DNA of 64,000 nt from Theropithecus gelada (GCF_003255815.1 NC_037689.1:27693527-27757526), one strand, 5' to 3'. Positions 13,185 through 26,045 are shown, counted from the first letter of the stretch. Translations and numbers: made by a program. Notes: generated from the sequence alone by a model not told the origin.

Positions 13185-14262
13185 GTAAAAACAGGGATTT
13201 TTTAAAAACCTATCCCTCAGGAATTTGAAAAAGTTACTTAAACACAAAATCTATGCAGATAAACAACATCACATTAGATTACAACCCAAAGTATAAAATA
13301 AATACCCATGGGTCCATACTGATATATGTAAATGAGGGAATAAATAAATGAGTGGGCGAGAACAGGCACATCTCTCATGCAAAATAATTTCATATAATTT
13401 CTGTAGATACTCTGCCCTCAAGGAGGGGATCATAGTCCCCGCTGTCTTTTTATTTATTTATTTATTTTTGTTTTTTTGAGACGGAGTCTCGCTCTATCAC
13501 CCAGACTGGAGTGCAATGGCACGATCTCGGCTCACTGCAACTTCCTTCTCCCGGGTTCAAGTGATTCTTCCGCCTCAGTCTCTCGAGTAGCTGGGATTAC
13601 AGACGTGAGCCACCGCGCCCGGTCTCCTGCTTTCTTAAGTGTAGGCTGCACATAGTGACCTTTTTCCACAGAGTACAGTATAGAAAGTGTGTGTGCAGGA
13701 GGAGTAACTTGATAGTGGAGAAATCTGGCCAACATCACCTCATCTATGTGATCAAGGTTAATATCAACTGCAATGTCATGGTGCTCGTATGTGCCCTTGC
13801 TGCAACGTAATGAAAGTGGCACTTCACCTCTGGTCTTCCTCTGCACAATCCATAGCCCCAGTGTAACCATGAGAAAAAAAGCAGACAAACCAAACAAAGG
13901 TACCAATCCCGTGATCAGCCCTCCTCAAAACTGTTAAGGTCATGAAAGACAAAAGAAGAAGAAAAACTGTCACAGTCAAGAGGAGCTCAAGGAGACGTGA
14001 CGGCTAAATGTAATATGGGATCCTGCATGGGATTTGAGGAAAGAAAGAAGACAGAAGGAAAATACCAACGAAATCTGAAGAAGGGGTGGGTTTTAGTCAA
14101 AAAATGTACACATATTGGCTCACTAATAGTGTCAAATGTACAATAATGATGTAAGGTGTTTAGAGTAGTGGAATTTGAGGGTGAGGTATAAGGAAAACTC
14201 TCCACATAATCTTCGCCAATTTAGCACAAATCTAAAATTAAAGTTTCTTTTAAAAAACTATT
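13185..14262 (+). mobile_element. Ancient L1 (L1M/L1ME-like) 3' UTR, split by an Alu
   Basis: 13185-13446 and 13624-14262 resemble an old L1 3' UTR: acccatgggtccatactgat, gatcaaggttaatatcaact, agaggagctcaaggagacgt, gtgtcaaatgtacaataatg. The assignment is from memory of a common genomic repeat. Confidence 0.5.
13447..13623 (-). mobile_element. Alu with about 130-base internal deletion
   Basis: Reverse Alu with a (TTTA)n head. It jumps from gtagctgggattaca in the right arm straight to gacgtgagccaccgcgcccg, the 5' end. The whole linker and most of the left arm are missing. Confidence 0.9.
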
Positions 14263-14669
14263 ATAGGTAATATTTTTCAAAAGAATAATTCATATGTATA
14301 TTTAATTTTTAACTCAGATCATGTAGTAAAAAAGAAAAATCTAAAAATAGAAAGAAGTGACACAGGTATTTATCAAGAAAACCTGTAGTTCTTTAAGTTT
14401 TTGAATTTACAAGATGTTACAGAAAGACAAGAAACTAAAAATTTACAATACTGCAAGAAATCTGAAGTCCTGAAACTATAAAAATGGCCCAGAATTATAA
14501 CATCCTAAGGGCTCGTTGCAATGTCCTGGCTTTGAGTGAATATTAACATTCAATCCAGGTGGGAACATGCTTGTTTCAAAAAAAAAAATGCACAATACAC
14601 AAATAGTGGATGAACTTATCCATCCATATCTGAGTGATTGTAGTCTGCAGAATTAGATCTACTTCTGGG
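14263..14669. other. Intronic sequence, no recognised element
   Basis: A/T-rich. Nothing recognised. Confidence 0.5.
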
Positions 14670-14981
14670 TTTTTTGTTTTGTTTGTTGCTGTTGTTTTTG
14701 AGACGGAGTCTTGCTCTGTCACCCAGGCTGGAAGTGCAGTGGCGCAATCTCAGCTCACTGCAGCCTCTGTCTCCTGGGTTCCAGTGATTCTCTTGCCTCA
14801 GCTTCCCAAGTAGCTGGGACTACAGGTGTGCGTCGCCACGCCTGGCTAATTTTTGTATTTTTAGTAGAGATGGGGTTTCACCATGTTGGCCAGGCTGGTA
14901 TTGAACTCCTGACCTCAAGTGATCCACCCAGCTCAGCCTCTCAAAGTGCTGGGATTAGAGGCATGAGCCACCGCACCCGGC
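14670..14981 (-). mobile_element. Alu (AluS-like) with 9-base target duplication
   Basis: Full-length reverse Alu, flanked by perfect ctacttctg at 14659-14667 and 14982-14990. Confidence 0.96.
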
Positions 14982-14990
14982 CTACTTCTG

Positions 14991-16865
14991 TTAAACCAAT
15001 AAGTCTTAAAGTTTTTCTACATTTCTATATCCTCTGGGTTTCTTCTACTCCATGACACAATCACAGATTTAAATCCTGAGAAACTTTAAATGGCTTTAGG
15101 CAAAAAAGCATGTGTGAAGGAAAAGACTTAGTAGAATATTAGTCACTTTGTTTAGTTTATTTTATAATTACGGAATTTATTGGGACAAATTCCAAGGTTG
15201 GGCTGTTGTTTACAATATAAGACAAAAGTCATACTTCTTGTGAGATTGCCTTTTAAGCCACATCCTACCATTTTTCCTGGTCTATGCAATCAGAGTTATA
15301 ACTTAAAGCTCTCATTTAATGGAAAGTTCTTAACAAAAAATAGTCTCTGCAAAGTCAGTCTCTTTCTATCAAAGTGGCAAACACACACACACACACACAA
15401 ACACACAAACATGCACACATACACCTGCTTGGAATAAGAAAGTTTTTTATATGAATTATTTACTTTTCTCCTTTATTATTTTAGTAATGAAAGTCAGATA
15501 ACCTAAACACTACATATGAGTATTTTTTTTCTTAATATATACAATCATTAAAAAGAAAACACTGAGGCACAGCTATTGGTAGTGACTGAGGGTGGACGAG
15601 TTGTGGGACTGGTGAATTATTCCATCCTTAGGGGAAGCTCAGTAAACAATCTTGCCAGCCTTCCACATTTCTGCCTTCTCACAAAGCCTCACCATCGTCC
15701 TACAAACCATCGGTGTCCTGCAGATAAGCTGTCACACAGCAGGTTCTGTCTTTTGTGAAATCTACAAAAAAAAAAAAAAAAAATCCCTAACAGAAATAAA
15801 CAGTAGTCACCATATCTTCAATTGTTATAGTCTAAACTAAATGAGTTCATTTTCTAAAGTGGATCTTCATCTCTAAATGGTTTCTAGGAAGATAAAACAA
15901 TAATAATTTAGAAACAATGCCTGTGTGTTGGAATAAGTGTGCTCTTTTTTTGAAAAAATGGCCAAGAGAACCACTTAATAATTCAGAATCAGGTAATTCC
16001 AGGAGGATGGATGAATTTCGGAGGAAATATGGTTGTAGGTGAGCCAGTAATAATTCATAAAAATGTAGAGTGAATGACTACAATAACTTAAGAGACATTT
16101 ATCCTTAGGGACCGGAATCAAACCAAATTTTACAGGATCATGGTGGCACATACAAGAACAAAGTCATGTTGTGCCTTGGGAATATAGGATAACTCATGCA
16201 TCCTTTTTATAAGGAACGGGATATGAAATTCATGTTCAGTGGACACATTTCTCTAATGAATATTACAGGACTCCTGTATCATTGTAGGTAATGGCTGGGC
16301 AAAAATATGCCCCTGTTCTCAGGGGCTTCATGTCATCTTGAAGGAGAGAGGTGAATTGACCCATGCCCTAGCATCCCACTAAGGGATGAGAAGGTGAAGT
16401 TGGCATGGTAGAACCGAGGAAGCCAGAACTGATTCTTGCTGAAGCAATTGCAAAAGATTCAGAAATAGCAGCTGTTGGAAAAGTAGAGACTTGGAAGGAG
16501 CATTTCAGGAATAAGACCACGTGGAGGCAAAAACACACAGATGGATGCTTTCTGTAGCGGGAGAAATGTTTTTAGAACTGGAGAGGTAAGGAGGTCAAGG
16601 CAGGATTTTTATGATTGTCTTCTCTGTCTCCATGCAACAATTAGAAGCATCGTTTTAATGTGCACACCTGACTCTGTGGCTCTCAAGATGCAACACCTGT
16701 TTCAAATGCCCAGTGCTTTCCTGTAAGCTTAATAGGAAGATACCACCCAATTCTCCAGCTTTATCATGCACGGCTTCTCTGTTTGCTCAAGAATTAAGAG
16801 GTGAGCGAGAAAGTGCTCTCACGGAGTTAGAGTTACCTTTACAAATGTAATAAAGAACTTAATGA
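14991..16865. other. Intronic sequence with simple repeats only
   Basis: No gene or clear mobile element. Contains the (CA)n at 15379-15423 and an A-run at 15764-15782. Confidence 0.5.
15379..15423. repeat. (CA)n microsatellite
   Basis: Interrupted CA repeat: acacacacacacacacac with aaac and atgc interruptions. Confidence 0.9.
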
Positions 16866-17145
16866 GGCCAGGCGCGGTGGCTCACGCTTGTAATCTCAGC
16901 ACTTTGGGAGGCCGAGGCGGGCGGATCATGAGGTCAGGAGATGGAGACCATCCTGGCTAACACGGTGAAACCCCATCTCTACTAAAAATACAAAAAATTA
17001 GCTGGGCGTGGTGGCGGGCACCTGTGGTCCCAGCTACTCAGGAGACTGAGGCAGGAGAATGGCGTGAACCCAGGAGGCAGAGTTTGTAGTGAGCCAAGAT
17101 CTGCACCACTGCACTCCAGCCTGGGTGACAGAGCGAGACCCTGTC
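16866..17145 (+). mobile_element. AluY-like, lacking its own poly-A tail
   Basis: Forward Alu with young features (tgaggtcaggagatggagac, ggagaatggcgtgaaccca). It ends at accctgtc and runs directly into the poly-T of a reverse Alu. Confidence 0.96.
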
Positions 17146-17440
17146 TTTTTTTTTTTCGAGACAGCGTCTCGCTCTGTCGCCCAGGCTGTAGTGCAATGGG
17201 ACGATTTCAGCTCACTGCAGCCCCCGCCTCCCAGGTTCAAGTGATTCTCCTGCCTAAGCCTCCCGAGTAGCTGGGACTATAGGCATGCGCCACCATGCCC
17301 GGCTAATTTTATGTATTTTCAGTAGAGACAGGGTTTCACCATGTTGGCCAGGCTGGTCTCGAACTCCTGACCTCAAGTGATCCACCTGTCTCAGCCTCGC
17401 AAAGTGCTGGGATTACAGGCATGAGACACCATGCCTGGCC
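17146..17440 (-). mobile_element. Alu (AluS-like), abutting the previous Alu tail to tail
   Basis: Full-length reverse Alu whose poly-T begins at the base after the forward AluY ends. Confidence 0.96.
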
Positions 17441-18235
17441 GAACCTTTTTAAGTGCCAAGAAGCTTTTCAGTTTTTGGAGATACAAGTTTTGCAATTAAC
17501 ATACTTCATTTTTATCTTTATGTGTGTGTTTCATGTGTTCTAATGGACTACCAGGTAGCAGATACGATTTTGGTTGATTTTTTTTGGTCTTGCTTTTTCC
17601 ACATAAGAAAATCAAATTTTTCTTCATTATTTGGTGAGGACATTTTCATGTCAACAGTGCACTAATGGGATTAGCCATTCGCTTTATGGGAATTAGCCAG
17701 TTTTGTGGAATTAACCATTCATCTTAAGGAGCTCACTTTCATTCCGTGTATCCCAATCCTACTCTTTCTCTCTCTCTTGACTGCCTCCTCTCCTCATGTT
17801 TGTCTTCATCTTTGTTAAATTCCATGAACCATCTTTTCAGTTAATGCCTTGTACTCCTCAATTCCTGGCTCTCAACCCTTCTTTACTCATGGGGCATCAC
17901 CTGTGGCTGGTTCAATCTCCCTCCTACCTCCTCTGAACCTGAGCAGACAGGATGTGGCTGGGAAAAAACCCTCCAGCCATACAGCCTAGGTTCAATGCAT
18001 GCTCTACTGCCTCTCACATCAAACACTGTCAATCCATCTCCTCGATAACTCTTCCATACCTTCTCCTGCGTCTCCAGCTCCTCCACAACGTCACATCTAT
18101 TAACCTGAGAAAGTCCCAGCAGTGAGAGAAAAAATTCCCCGCACCTCCAACTAGCCCAACCTGCAGCATCTCAACCAGGATTCCTGGTCCTGTCTTCTTC
18201 CTGGGCATGAAACAAATGGCCTGCACTTCTCTACA
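17441..18235. other. Intronic sequence, possibly decayed L2 at the end
   Basis: Nothing firm. C/T-rich 17750-18230 may be diverged L2. Confidence 0.4.
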
Positions 18236-18661
18236 ATCTACTTAAGTTACTCATCCTTGTGTTACTGCACTCAACAGCAGCATTTAGCACAGTTGATCCT
18301 TTCTTCCTGAAAGTCTATTCACAGCCCCCTCAATCCCCAGCCACTGTTGTCCCCCTTGAAGTACCTCCCAGAGAAGAGAAAAATGCTTTGGACAATTGCA
18401 TATGAGTGGATGTGCAATGCCACATCTGAGCAGAAGCTTAAAGAACTGTTGCACATGAACATCATTTCCTCAGTTCAGGTGTGGCCTCCAGCCTGGATTC
18501 TGGAATAAAGACTTTGAAGGGAAGTGGGGCTGATGATAGTCCATCAGTGAGGTGCAACGTAAGAGAAAAAAATATGAAGCTTTCATATTGTAAGTCTTTA
18601 AAATTTGGGTTTTGGGTGGATGTAATTCTACCTCCAGTCTCTCTCTCTCTCTCTCCTTCTA

Positions 18662-18695
<34 letters not shown>

Positions 18696-19848
18696 ATGCA
18701 AGTGCACACATGCATGCTGCTTCTTTCCTCTTCTTCATTGTCTTCTCTCCCTCTTTCTCTTCATCCTTTTTTTTCTTCTAGTACACTCGCTTCTCCTCTC
18801 TATCTACATTCGTTGTGTTGGAAATGTGATTCAGTCTCACAACTGTAAATATCATCTACATGCTCATGTCTCCTGACCATGTATCTCCAGCGTAGACCTC
18901 TCTCTTCATGTCCACACTACTGTACCAAGCTGTCTCTAAGACATCTATCTCTCCTTGGTTGTTCTTAACTTAAACAAAAGCAGTCTCCTAATTCCCTTAC
19001 CCTAAAGTGCTCCTCTCACGATCTCCCTGTTGTCAGCACGTGGCAACGCCATTTTTCCAGTTACTGCAGTCAAAGGCATTGAGACTGGCCATAAGTTGTC
19101 TCTTTCTCATTCATTCTGCATTCTAGGAATAATTGATTTGTTGGATCTTCCCTTAAAATATTCCCAGAATCTGGCCATGCCTCATCTATCAGTTCTCTGG
19201 TGAAGCCAGCATCCTCCTTCGAGTGTATTATTGCAAAAGCCACTTAAGTACCTCCCTAAATATACCCACAGCTCCTTAGAGCTCATTCTCCAACCAGAAC
19301 TCAGGGTGATCTGATAAAAATGTAAGTCAAGGCTCTCATTTTCATGCTCAAAATTACACTGTGGGTTCCAATATTCATCACTGAAAAGCTAAAGCCCTCT
19401 CAACGGCCTGATATTCAGCACCTTTCTCATTCCCCCACTTCACCCTCATTTTGTCAACTCTAGCCCAACTGGTCTTCTCTATATTCCTTGGACACATCAA
19501 GGATTCTACAAGTCCAGGGTCTTTGCACACGCTATTCCATCCTCATAGGAAACTCTTCTCTTACTTACCTCAGATATCAGTATGCCCTCAATGACCACAG
19601 CAATTAAAATAATAATTGTGTGGGTCCATTCCTATTATTCCTTATCTACTTCATTCTGAATTATTTTTCTTCACAGCAGGAATCACGATCTGAAATACTC
19701 CAAAATCACTTCCTTATTCACTTAAATTCCATAAAGAAACATTGTCCACTGTGGTCTATTATTTCACTACAATTATCAGCACCTAGAAAAGTGCCCCAAT
19801 CATAGTAGGTCCTCAATGAGTATTTGTTGAATAAATGATTGAATGCCT
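18236..19848 (+). mobile_element. L2 LINE, 3' half
   Basis: 18775-19848 follows the L2 order: ctctatctacattcg, aaatatcatctacatgctca, gtatctccagcgtagacct, cagggtgatctgataaaaat, gggtctttgcacacgctatt. It ends with agtatttgttgaataaatga. A weaker upstream piece is at 18236-18340, with an unrelated CT-rich segment between. Non-functional. Confidence 0.75.
18638..18697. repeat. (CT)n microsatellite
   Basis: About 60 bases of tctctctc with ccttctat and tttc interruptions. It is (GA)n on the gene strand. Confidence 0.92.
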
Positions 19849-20632
19849 ATGCTGAGCAATCAAGGAGCTCACAGATATGAGCTTGGAAAAAATAGGAATC
19901 ACTATCCTATCTAGTCTTTAGTTGGATAATTAAACAGATACTTTATGAGTTGATAATAACAATAGAAATAAATTTCTGAAGTGCTAAATAATACAAACTG
20001 GTAAATACTAAACTTTTGAGTATGTGATCCTGAATTCTTAATGAAAAAAGCTCAAAACAACCACATGAAAAAATCATGAACACTAGAAAGATTTGGGGAA
20101 AATAATATAACAATGATCATAAGGTTGACCATCTATGAGTGGGTAATAATGTTGGAAAAGAAACAGACAATAGCCTGGGGGTTGGAGACACAATAGGGAG
20201 TGGTGGGGAGTGTGACTATGGCAAAGTGAGTGCTGTGTCTGAAGCGAACAGCCGCACCTCATCCACAGTCACATATAGGCCCCATGTTCTCAAATCTCTT
20301 CGATGTTCAAAAGATGGCATGAATGTAAGTTTTTATGTAAAAATTTACAATTTTAAAGATGTCCAGAATTCTTACTTTTGTATACTTTACAGAGCAAGCA
20401 AATACACCTATGGGTTTGAAATGGTCCATCAGTCATGAAGATGTGATCTTTGTATTACGGTATTAAGGTACCATTATATTTATATTACTATTGACAGTGC
20501 CGTTATATTTATTATGATGACTAACACTCCAAAAAATAGCTCCAAATGTAGATTAGATAAATTAACCTACTGAAAAAAATATGCATTGCATCTTGTCACT
20601 GATTCAGAAAATTGCTACGTAATCATAGCTAC
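19849..20632. other. Intronic sequence, no recognised element
   Basis: A/T-rich. A 99-codon open frame at 20139-20438 shows no recognisable protein. Confidence 0.45.
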
Positions 20633-20824
20633 ACAAAACAGAGGCAGGTGTAGTGGAATATGCCTGTAGTCCCAGCTACTAAGAAGGCTGAGGTGGGAGA
20701 ATCACTTAAGCCCAGGAATTCAAAGCTGCAATGAGCCATGATTGCACCACTGCACTCAGCCTGGGCAATTCTGATTTTTACAGCAAGCCCCTGCTGCAAC
20801 ACATATATATACAAAACAGAGGCA
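20633..20824 (+). mobile_element. Alu right-arm monomer (FRAM-like) with 14-base target duplication
   Basis: A single arm (tgcctgtagtcccagctact ... actgcactcagcctgggcaa) flanked by acaaaacagaggca on both sides. It ends in a degraded acagcaagcccctgctgc segment. Confidence 0.8.
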
Positions 20825-20919
20825 AGAATCAAGACCTATAATTAAAAGGGACGTCATAAAAAATGGCCCATCTACAAAATGATGACTACCCCTATGGGGT
20901 ATGCGAACACTGCTTTCAT

Positions 20920-20994
20920 CATCGTCATATACCCAGCACCTAGCCTGGTGCCTGGCACTTATTTGGAACTCAAAAAAAAAAAAAAAAAAAAAAA
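20920..20994 (+). mobile_element. Short L2/MIR-like 3' tail with a poly-A run
   Basis: acccagcacctagcctggtg then cctggcactt matches the common L2 3' end, followed by a 24-base A-run. Confidence 0.45.
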
Positions 20995-21077
20995 GGTTTT
21001 TATTGAATTAAAGAACTGTAGAACAGTACTGGGAGTGGCAGAGCTCCTTGGTAGCTCAGGCAGCTCATTATGATAAA

Positions 21078-21330
21078 TGAAATTAGTAACTGTTACCATG
21101 AATTAAAGATCTCGCATGAGTCAGGCATTGTGCTAGGGATTTACATAAATTATCTCAGTAATCCTCACAACAGCCCCGTCGTAGGTGTTATTCTTAGTCC
21201 CTGTCTGCCCATCATATAACTGCAGTGTTCAGAAAGTAAGGAACCTGCTGAATGCCAATGCTTACAAGAGCAAGAACCTGTATTCAAACTGGCTTTCTCA
21301 CTGCCTTGTCCCTAGAGAGAAAACCATACT
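21078..21330 (+). mobile_element. MIR SINE
   Basis: caggcattgtgctagggatt, acataaattatctcagtaat and cctcacaacagccccgtcg form the MIR core in order. Confidence 0.85.
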
Positions 21331-21763
21331 GCTTTCTTTATTCTATGTCCAGTAGAACTCTGGTGAGCATGTTAATCAGATTGTGTAGCATAGATCACAT
21401 TATGAAGGGAAAATAGAGGTAGGCACTAGTGTGAAAGCAGGGCGCCCAGGGAGAAGAAAGGAAAGGTATAAAAAGCGTGAACAAGAATACAAAATCCACA
21501 GGTGTTTGATTTTAATTAACACAGCCTCAAGAAACTTTAGAGAGTAGAATTCATCCTGCAAGCATCTTCTAGGCTAAATAACATCTACCATGACAGCACT
21601 TAGTCAACAAGTCAAGGTGCTATATCCTTTGTTACCTCTGTTTGAAGAAGCATGAATGTGTTTTTAAATGATTCACAAAGAGCTTCATCCAAAATCATTA
21701 AATTAGGAGGGAATTCTGCTTCAGGGCTAAGGCCTCTAAAAAATATCTAATTTAAATTTAAAA

Positions 21764-21800
21764 TACACACATATATATACATACACACACACACAAGTAT

Positions 21801-21830
<30 letters not shown>
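21764..21830. repeat. (CA)n/(TA)n microsatellite
   Basis: Alternating acacac and atatat blocks. Confidence 0.9.
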
Positions 21831-21831
<1 letters not shown>

Positions 21832-22226
21832 GCCTCAATAGTAGAAGAAATCTTGTGGTATATCAAAACCTATGTTTGAAAACATAATATTCTAGAATAT
21901 ACCAAATTATTTCTGTTTGGATTACCCTATGACCAACATCCACTACATTGTTGTGTCTCTGACAAAAAAAAGCGTTCTAGGTTCAATTCAGGTCTTTGAA
22001 ATTGTCATTATGACATGGAAGGAGGGATATGTTGAAACCAATAGGAAGCCAAAACTAAAAACACACCCTACCATGCAACAGACATGTCAGGCTCTCGTGC
22101 AATGAAAACTGTTGGCAATTAAAAAAACCCAGACTGTTGGGGGTCTGCTTGCCCACAAGTGAACAATAACATACGGAGATGCAAGAAGATGTTGAGAGAG
22201 GATATTCGTGCAGCCAGAAGTAATTC

Positions 22227-22228
<2 letters not shown>

Positions 22229-22261
<33 letters not shown>
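22229..22261. repeat. (GT)n microsatellite
   Basis: A pure GT run of about 15 units. Confidence 0.93.
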
Positions 22262-22262
<1 letters not shown>

Positions 22263-22902
22263 AGACATCTGGCAAATGCCTCCTTTATTCTTACAGGAAG
22301 AGTGATGCTTCACAACTACTCCAGTCACAGAATGTTCCATGCCATCTTCGGAACAAGCTACCCCAATTCTGTTCTCTGTTCCTTTAATCAAAATATTTAC
22401 CTATTTTGAAGTTGCCACACAAAATGGGAAATTCCTGGAGAGACAGATGGCAGTGGAGTTGTCTGAGACTCAGGTGCATTTCGCAGGACAGTCAGGGGAG
22501 ACAGAGCTTTCCACCTAGGTATTGCTCTTCTCTCCTCACTGTCTGGGCAGATCAATGCTTTTCCCATCTTCATTATTCCGAATGAAAAAGGTCATAGTGC
22601 AAAGCTAGGAAAGCCACATTCCAGGCATTTCTGGTAAAGCAGTGGAATTTTATGGCATTGAAAAGAATCAGGCTGGCGAAATCTCTCAGCATTCCTTCCC
22701 CTTCCCTAAGTGTTGAGTATTTATAACTGCACATGACAGTTTTCAGATAAGAGCCAGCCAGTGGATGGAAGTGACAGGGAGGGAGGAAAGAATATAAAGT
22801 TCTTGGTTTAGAAATTAAAACTCGAGTTCCAAGGGCTCTTCACAGAGGGACCCTCTTTTCCCTCCAATTTACCCAGAGGCATTATATCGAGAGGTGGGCC
22901 TT

Positions 22903-23203
22903 TATTTTTTGTTTTTTGGTTTTTTCTTGAGATGGAGTCACGCTCTGTCACCCAGGCTGGAGTGCAGTAGCACAATCTCTGCTCACTGCAACCTCTGCCT
23001 CCCGGGTTCAAGTGATTCTCCTGCCTCAGCTTCCCAAGTAGCTGGGACTACAGCACACGCCACCATGCCCAGGTAGTGTTTGTATTTTTAGTACAGATGG
23101 GGTTTCACCATGTTGACCAGGCTGGTCTTGAACTCCTCAGATGATCCGCCTGCCTCGGCCTCCCAAAGTGCTGGGATTACAGGCGTGAGACACCGCGCCA
23201 GGC
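22903..23203 (-). mobile_element. Alu (AluS-like)
   Basis: Full-length reverse Alu, flanked by aggtgggcctt / aggtgggctttt. Confidence 0.96.
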
Positions 23204-23340
23204 AGACAGGTGGGCTTTTGACTGGCGACCGGACTCTCGGTACCTTCCAAGATCTCTACTGGCCTCGAGAAAATAAAAGAACTCCCAAGAAATTTTTAAG
23301 AGCCAGTCAAAAAGCAAAGCACTTAAAACAAAAGGAACAA

Positions 23341-23639
23341 GGCCGGTGTGGTGGCTCACGCCTGTAATCCCAGCACTTTGGGAGGCTGAGGCAGGCGGAT
23401 CACCTGAGTCGGGAGTTCGAGACTAGCCTGACCAACATGGAGAAACCCCGTCTCTACTAAAAATACAAAATTAGCCAGGTGTGGTAGTGCATGCCTGTAA
23501 TCTCAGCTACTCAGGAGGCTGAGGCAAGAGAATTGCTTAAACCTGGGAGGCGGAGGTTGCAGTGAGCCGAGATCGCGCCATTGCACTCCAGCCTGGGTGA
23601 CAAGAGTGAAACTCTGTATCAAAAAAAAAAAAAAAAAAA
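23341..23639 (+). mobile_element. Alu (AluS-like) with target duplication
   Basis: Full-length forward Alu with a 19-base A tail, flanked by aaaggaaca (23331-23339 and 23637-23645). Confidence 0.97.
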
Positions 23640-25388
23640 GGAACATCCTATATAAAAAAATAATAATAATAAAATGACCCAAGTAAACAAACTGGGATTC
23701 AAAAGAAGTAGATCCCTCCAATGGACAGAGAGACAATGATAGCAATATGAAGTTGGAACAAAGGGTTTCAAAGGAAGTCATGCGAGATACTGGGGAGGAG
23801 AAATGAAATTGTTGAACTGGAGAGCACAAAGAACAGACTGAAATGGAAGGATATCCACAAACAATGCACCTAGGAGCCAAAAGACAGAAAGACACCTTCC
23901 CAAAATGGATCTGGGATGAAAAATGCGGGGAAAACATCCTTCAAATGCTAAAGTATGGAAGATAGAAATAGAAGTGTTACCAGTCCTATAAAAAAAAAAA
24001 AGACCCAGAAAGATAACAAAGAGAAAAAAACTAGGAAGAATTACATTAGACAGAAAGGCTGAGAATTTCCCAGAATGAGAGGGGAAAAAAAGGCTTAAAA
24101 TTGAAAGTACTCACAAAGTAAATAATAGCTTGATTTAAAACAGAACAAAGCAAAAACAAATTCCAATTTTTGAGTACCTCAAATGTAAACAAAATATGTC
24201 TAATTTTTCCAATAAGAAAAAGCAGGCGATGTGCAAAGGAATGAAAACCAGGCTAATGGCAGAGCAACGTAGGATACCAAATGCAGTGGCTTCTCATCCC
24301 CAGCAAGTGCAAAGGAAAGAAAATCAGCCTGGATTTTATGTCCAGTGGAACTGTCATTTAAATGATAGCTTAAATCCAAATCCACTTACATCACAGAAAT
24401 CTTGACACAATGTATTTCCGCAAGGAGAGGAACCCAGAACATGGCAATATAATACGGGTAATGACAAAAAATTATTCCCAAGAAACAATCATCTCAAATC
24501 ACACTTTTATCACGATCTAGAGCCCAGATTCTCTTAGAATCTAACACAGTGTGGGGTGATTGAGAGAGAGAGATGCCAAAAAGTAGAGAAAATGCTAAAT
24601 CAGTATCTTATTCTGAGGAAAATTATGGATACTGAAAAGTTTGATAGCTAATAAGAAGAATAGATATATCTTCATTAAAATATAAGTGCAGCATAAAATG
24701 GCAAAAGAAGAGGGAAATTTGATGAATCCAAACTATAAGAAGGAAAAAAAAAAACAAAAGAAAGAAGAATATAATAATGAGGTCAGTAAAAGAAACTTTT
24801 AAAATTATATAATGGAAGTCAGGTAAAGCAAAAAAAAAGTTAAAACGTAAAAAGCATGATTGATAAATATAAAATATAAAATAAAATGTCATAAATGAAA
24901 TCTATAAAAATGATAATTGCAGAAATAAAATTAGAAAAAACAGATAAAATATTGATTAAAATACATTTAGCAACATATTGTTGAAAAGATATATTTAAAA
25001 TAAATGGACACACAAACTTGAAAATGAAGAGACTAAAAATTTTAAATATAAAACAAAATATAAATGAAAAATATCACAGGAAGCAAATTTAGTATCAAAC
25101 AAAAATCGTAAATGTCAAAAATGGATAATAAATACTAGAAAAGGAATGGAAGATTAAAAAGGTATAACTGACGCTTTCATGTAACATCCTAATAATAAAG
25201 CTTCAAAACATGTAAAAGGTATGTAAGTACATTTTATACATACATACTATATATATAACATAGTATATCCATATACATTAAATATATAAGATAAAGGAAA
25301 GATAAGAAAAGATAAAATGTTACAATAGAATAAAACACAACATTCTTGGAGTGATAAACTTAGGAGACAAAATGTAACTGAGGATATA

Positions 25389-25672
25389 GGCCAGTTGCAA
25401 TGGCCCATGCCTGTAATCCCAGCACTTTGGGAGGCCAAGGCGGGTGGATCACTTGAGGCCAGGAGTTGGAGATCAGCCTGGCCAACAAAGTGAAACCGCG
25501 TCTCTATTAAAAATACAAAAGTTAGCTGGGCGTGGTGGCGTGCACCTGTAATCCCAGCTACTTGGAAGGCTGAGGCAGGAGAACCACTTGAAGCCAGAAT
25601 GCCGAGGTTGCAGTGAGCCGAGATCATGCCACTGCACTCCAGCCTGAGCAACAGAACGAGACTCTGTCCCTA
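25389..25672 (+). mobile_element. Alu (AluS-like) within old L1
   Basis: Full-length forward Alu ending agactctgtccctacc with no long A tail. Confidence 0.95.
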
Positions 25673-25979
25673 CCCCCCACCCACCAAAATAAATAAGATA
25701 TAGAAGACTGAAGTAACCCATACATGTGACCTGGTGGGTATCTATGGAAACCTAAGCTCCTCAAAACACACATTCTCACATATACACGTATATCTATATT
25801 TGTATTTGTAAATATATCTATGTATGTGTATATGTGTCCATAGTTTTCAAGCATACACCGAACGTTTACGAAATCTGCCTTTCATAAGGAGTACTTTAAA
25901 GAAATAGCAGCATGCAGCACTATATTCTATCAGTCAACAGAATTAGAAATCAATAGTAAAAAGCATTCAAAATAATGAT

Positions 25980-26045
25980 AGAACACTAAACATATATACA
26001 TATATATACACATATATATATATGTTTGCATGTGTGTGTGTGCAC
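25980..26045. repeat. (TA)n/(TG)n tract
   Basis: atatatacatatatatacac followed by a tgtgtgtgtg run. Confidence 0.8.

Larger units (their letters stand above)
21331..22900. other. Intronic sequence with CA/TA and GT repeats
   Basis: No gene or mobile element recognised beyond the two dinucleotide tracts. Confidence 0.5.

Noticed and set aside
13532..13906. 124-codon open frame
   Set aside because: Spans a truncated Alu and an old L1-like 3' UTR; no conserved protein is recognisable.
14711..15055. 114-codon open frame resembling many human hypothetical proteins
   Set aside because: Translated Alu sequence. The same applies to the many frames with SPRLECSGAISAHC-like text.
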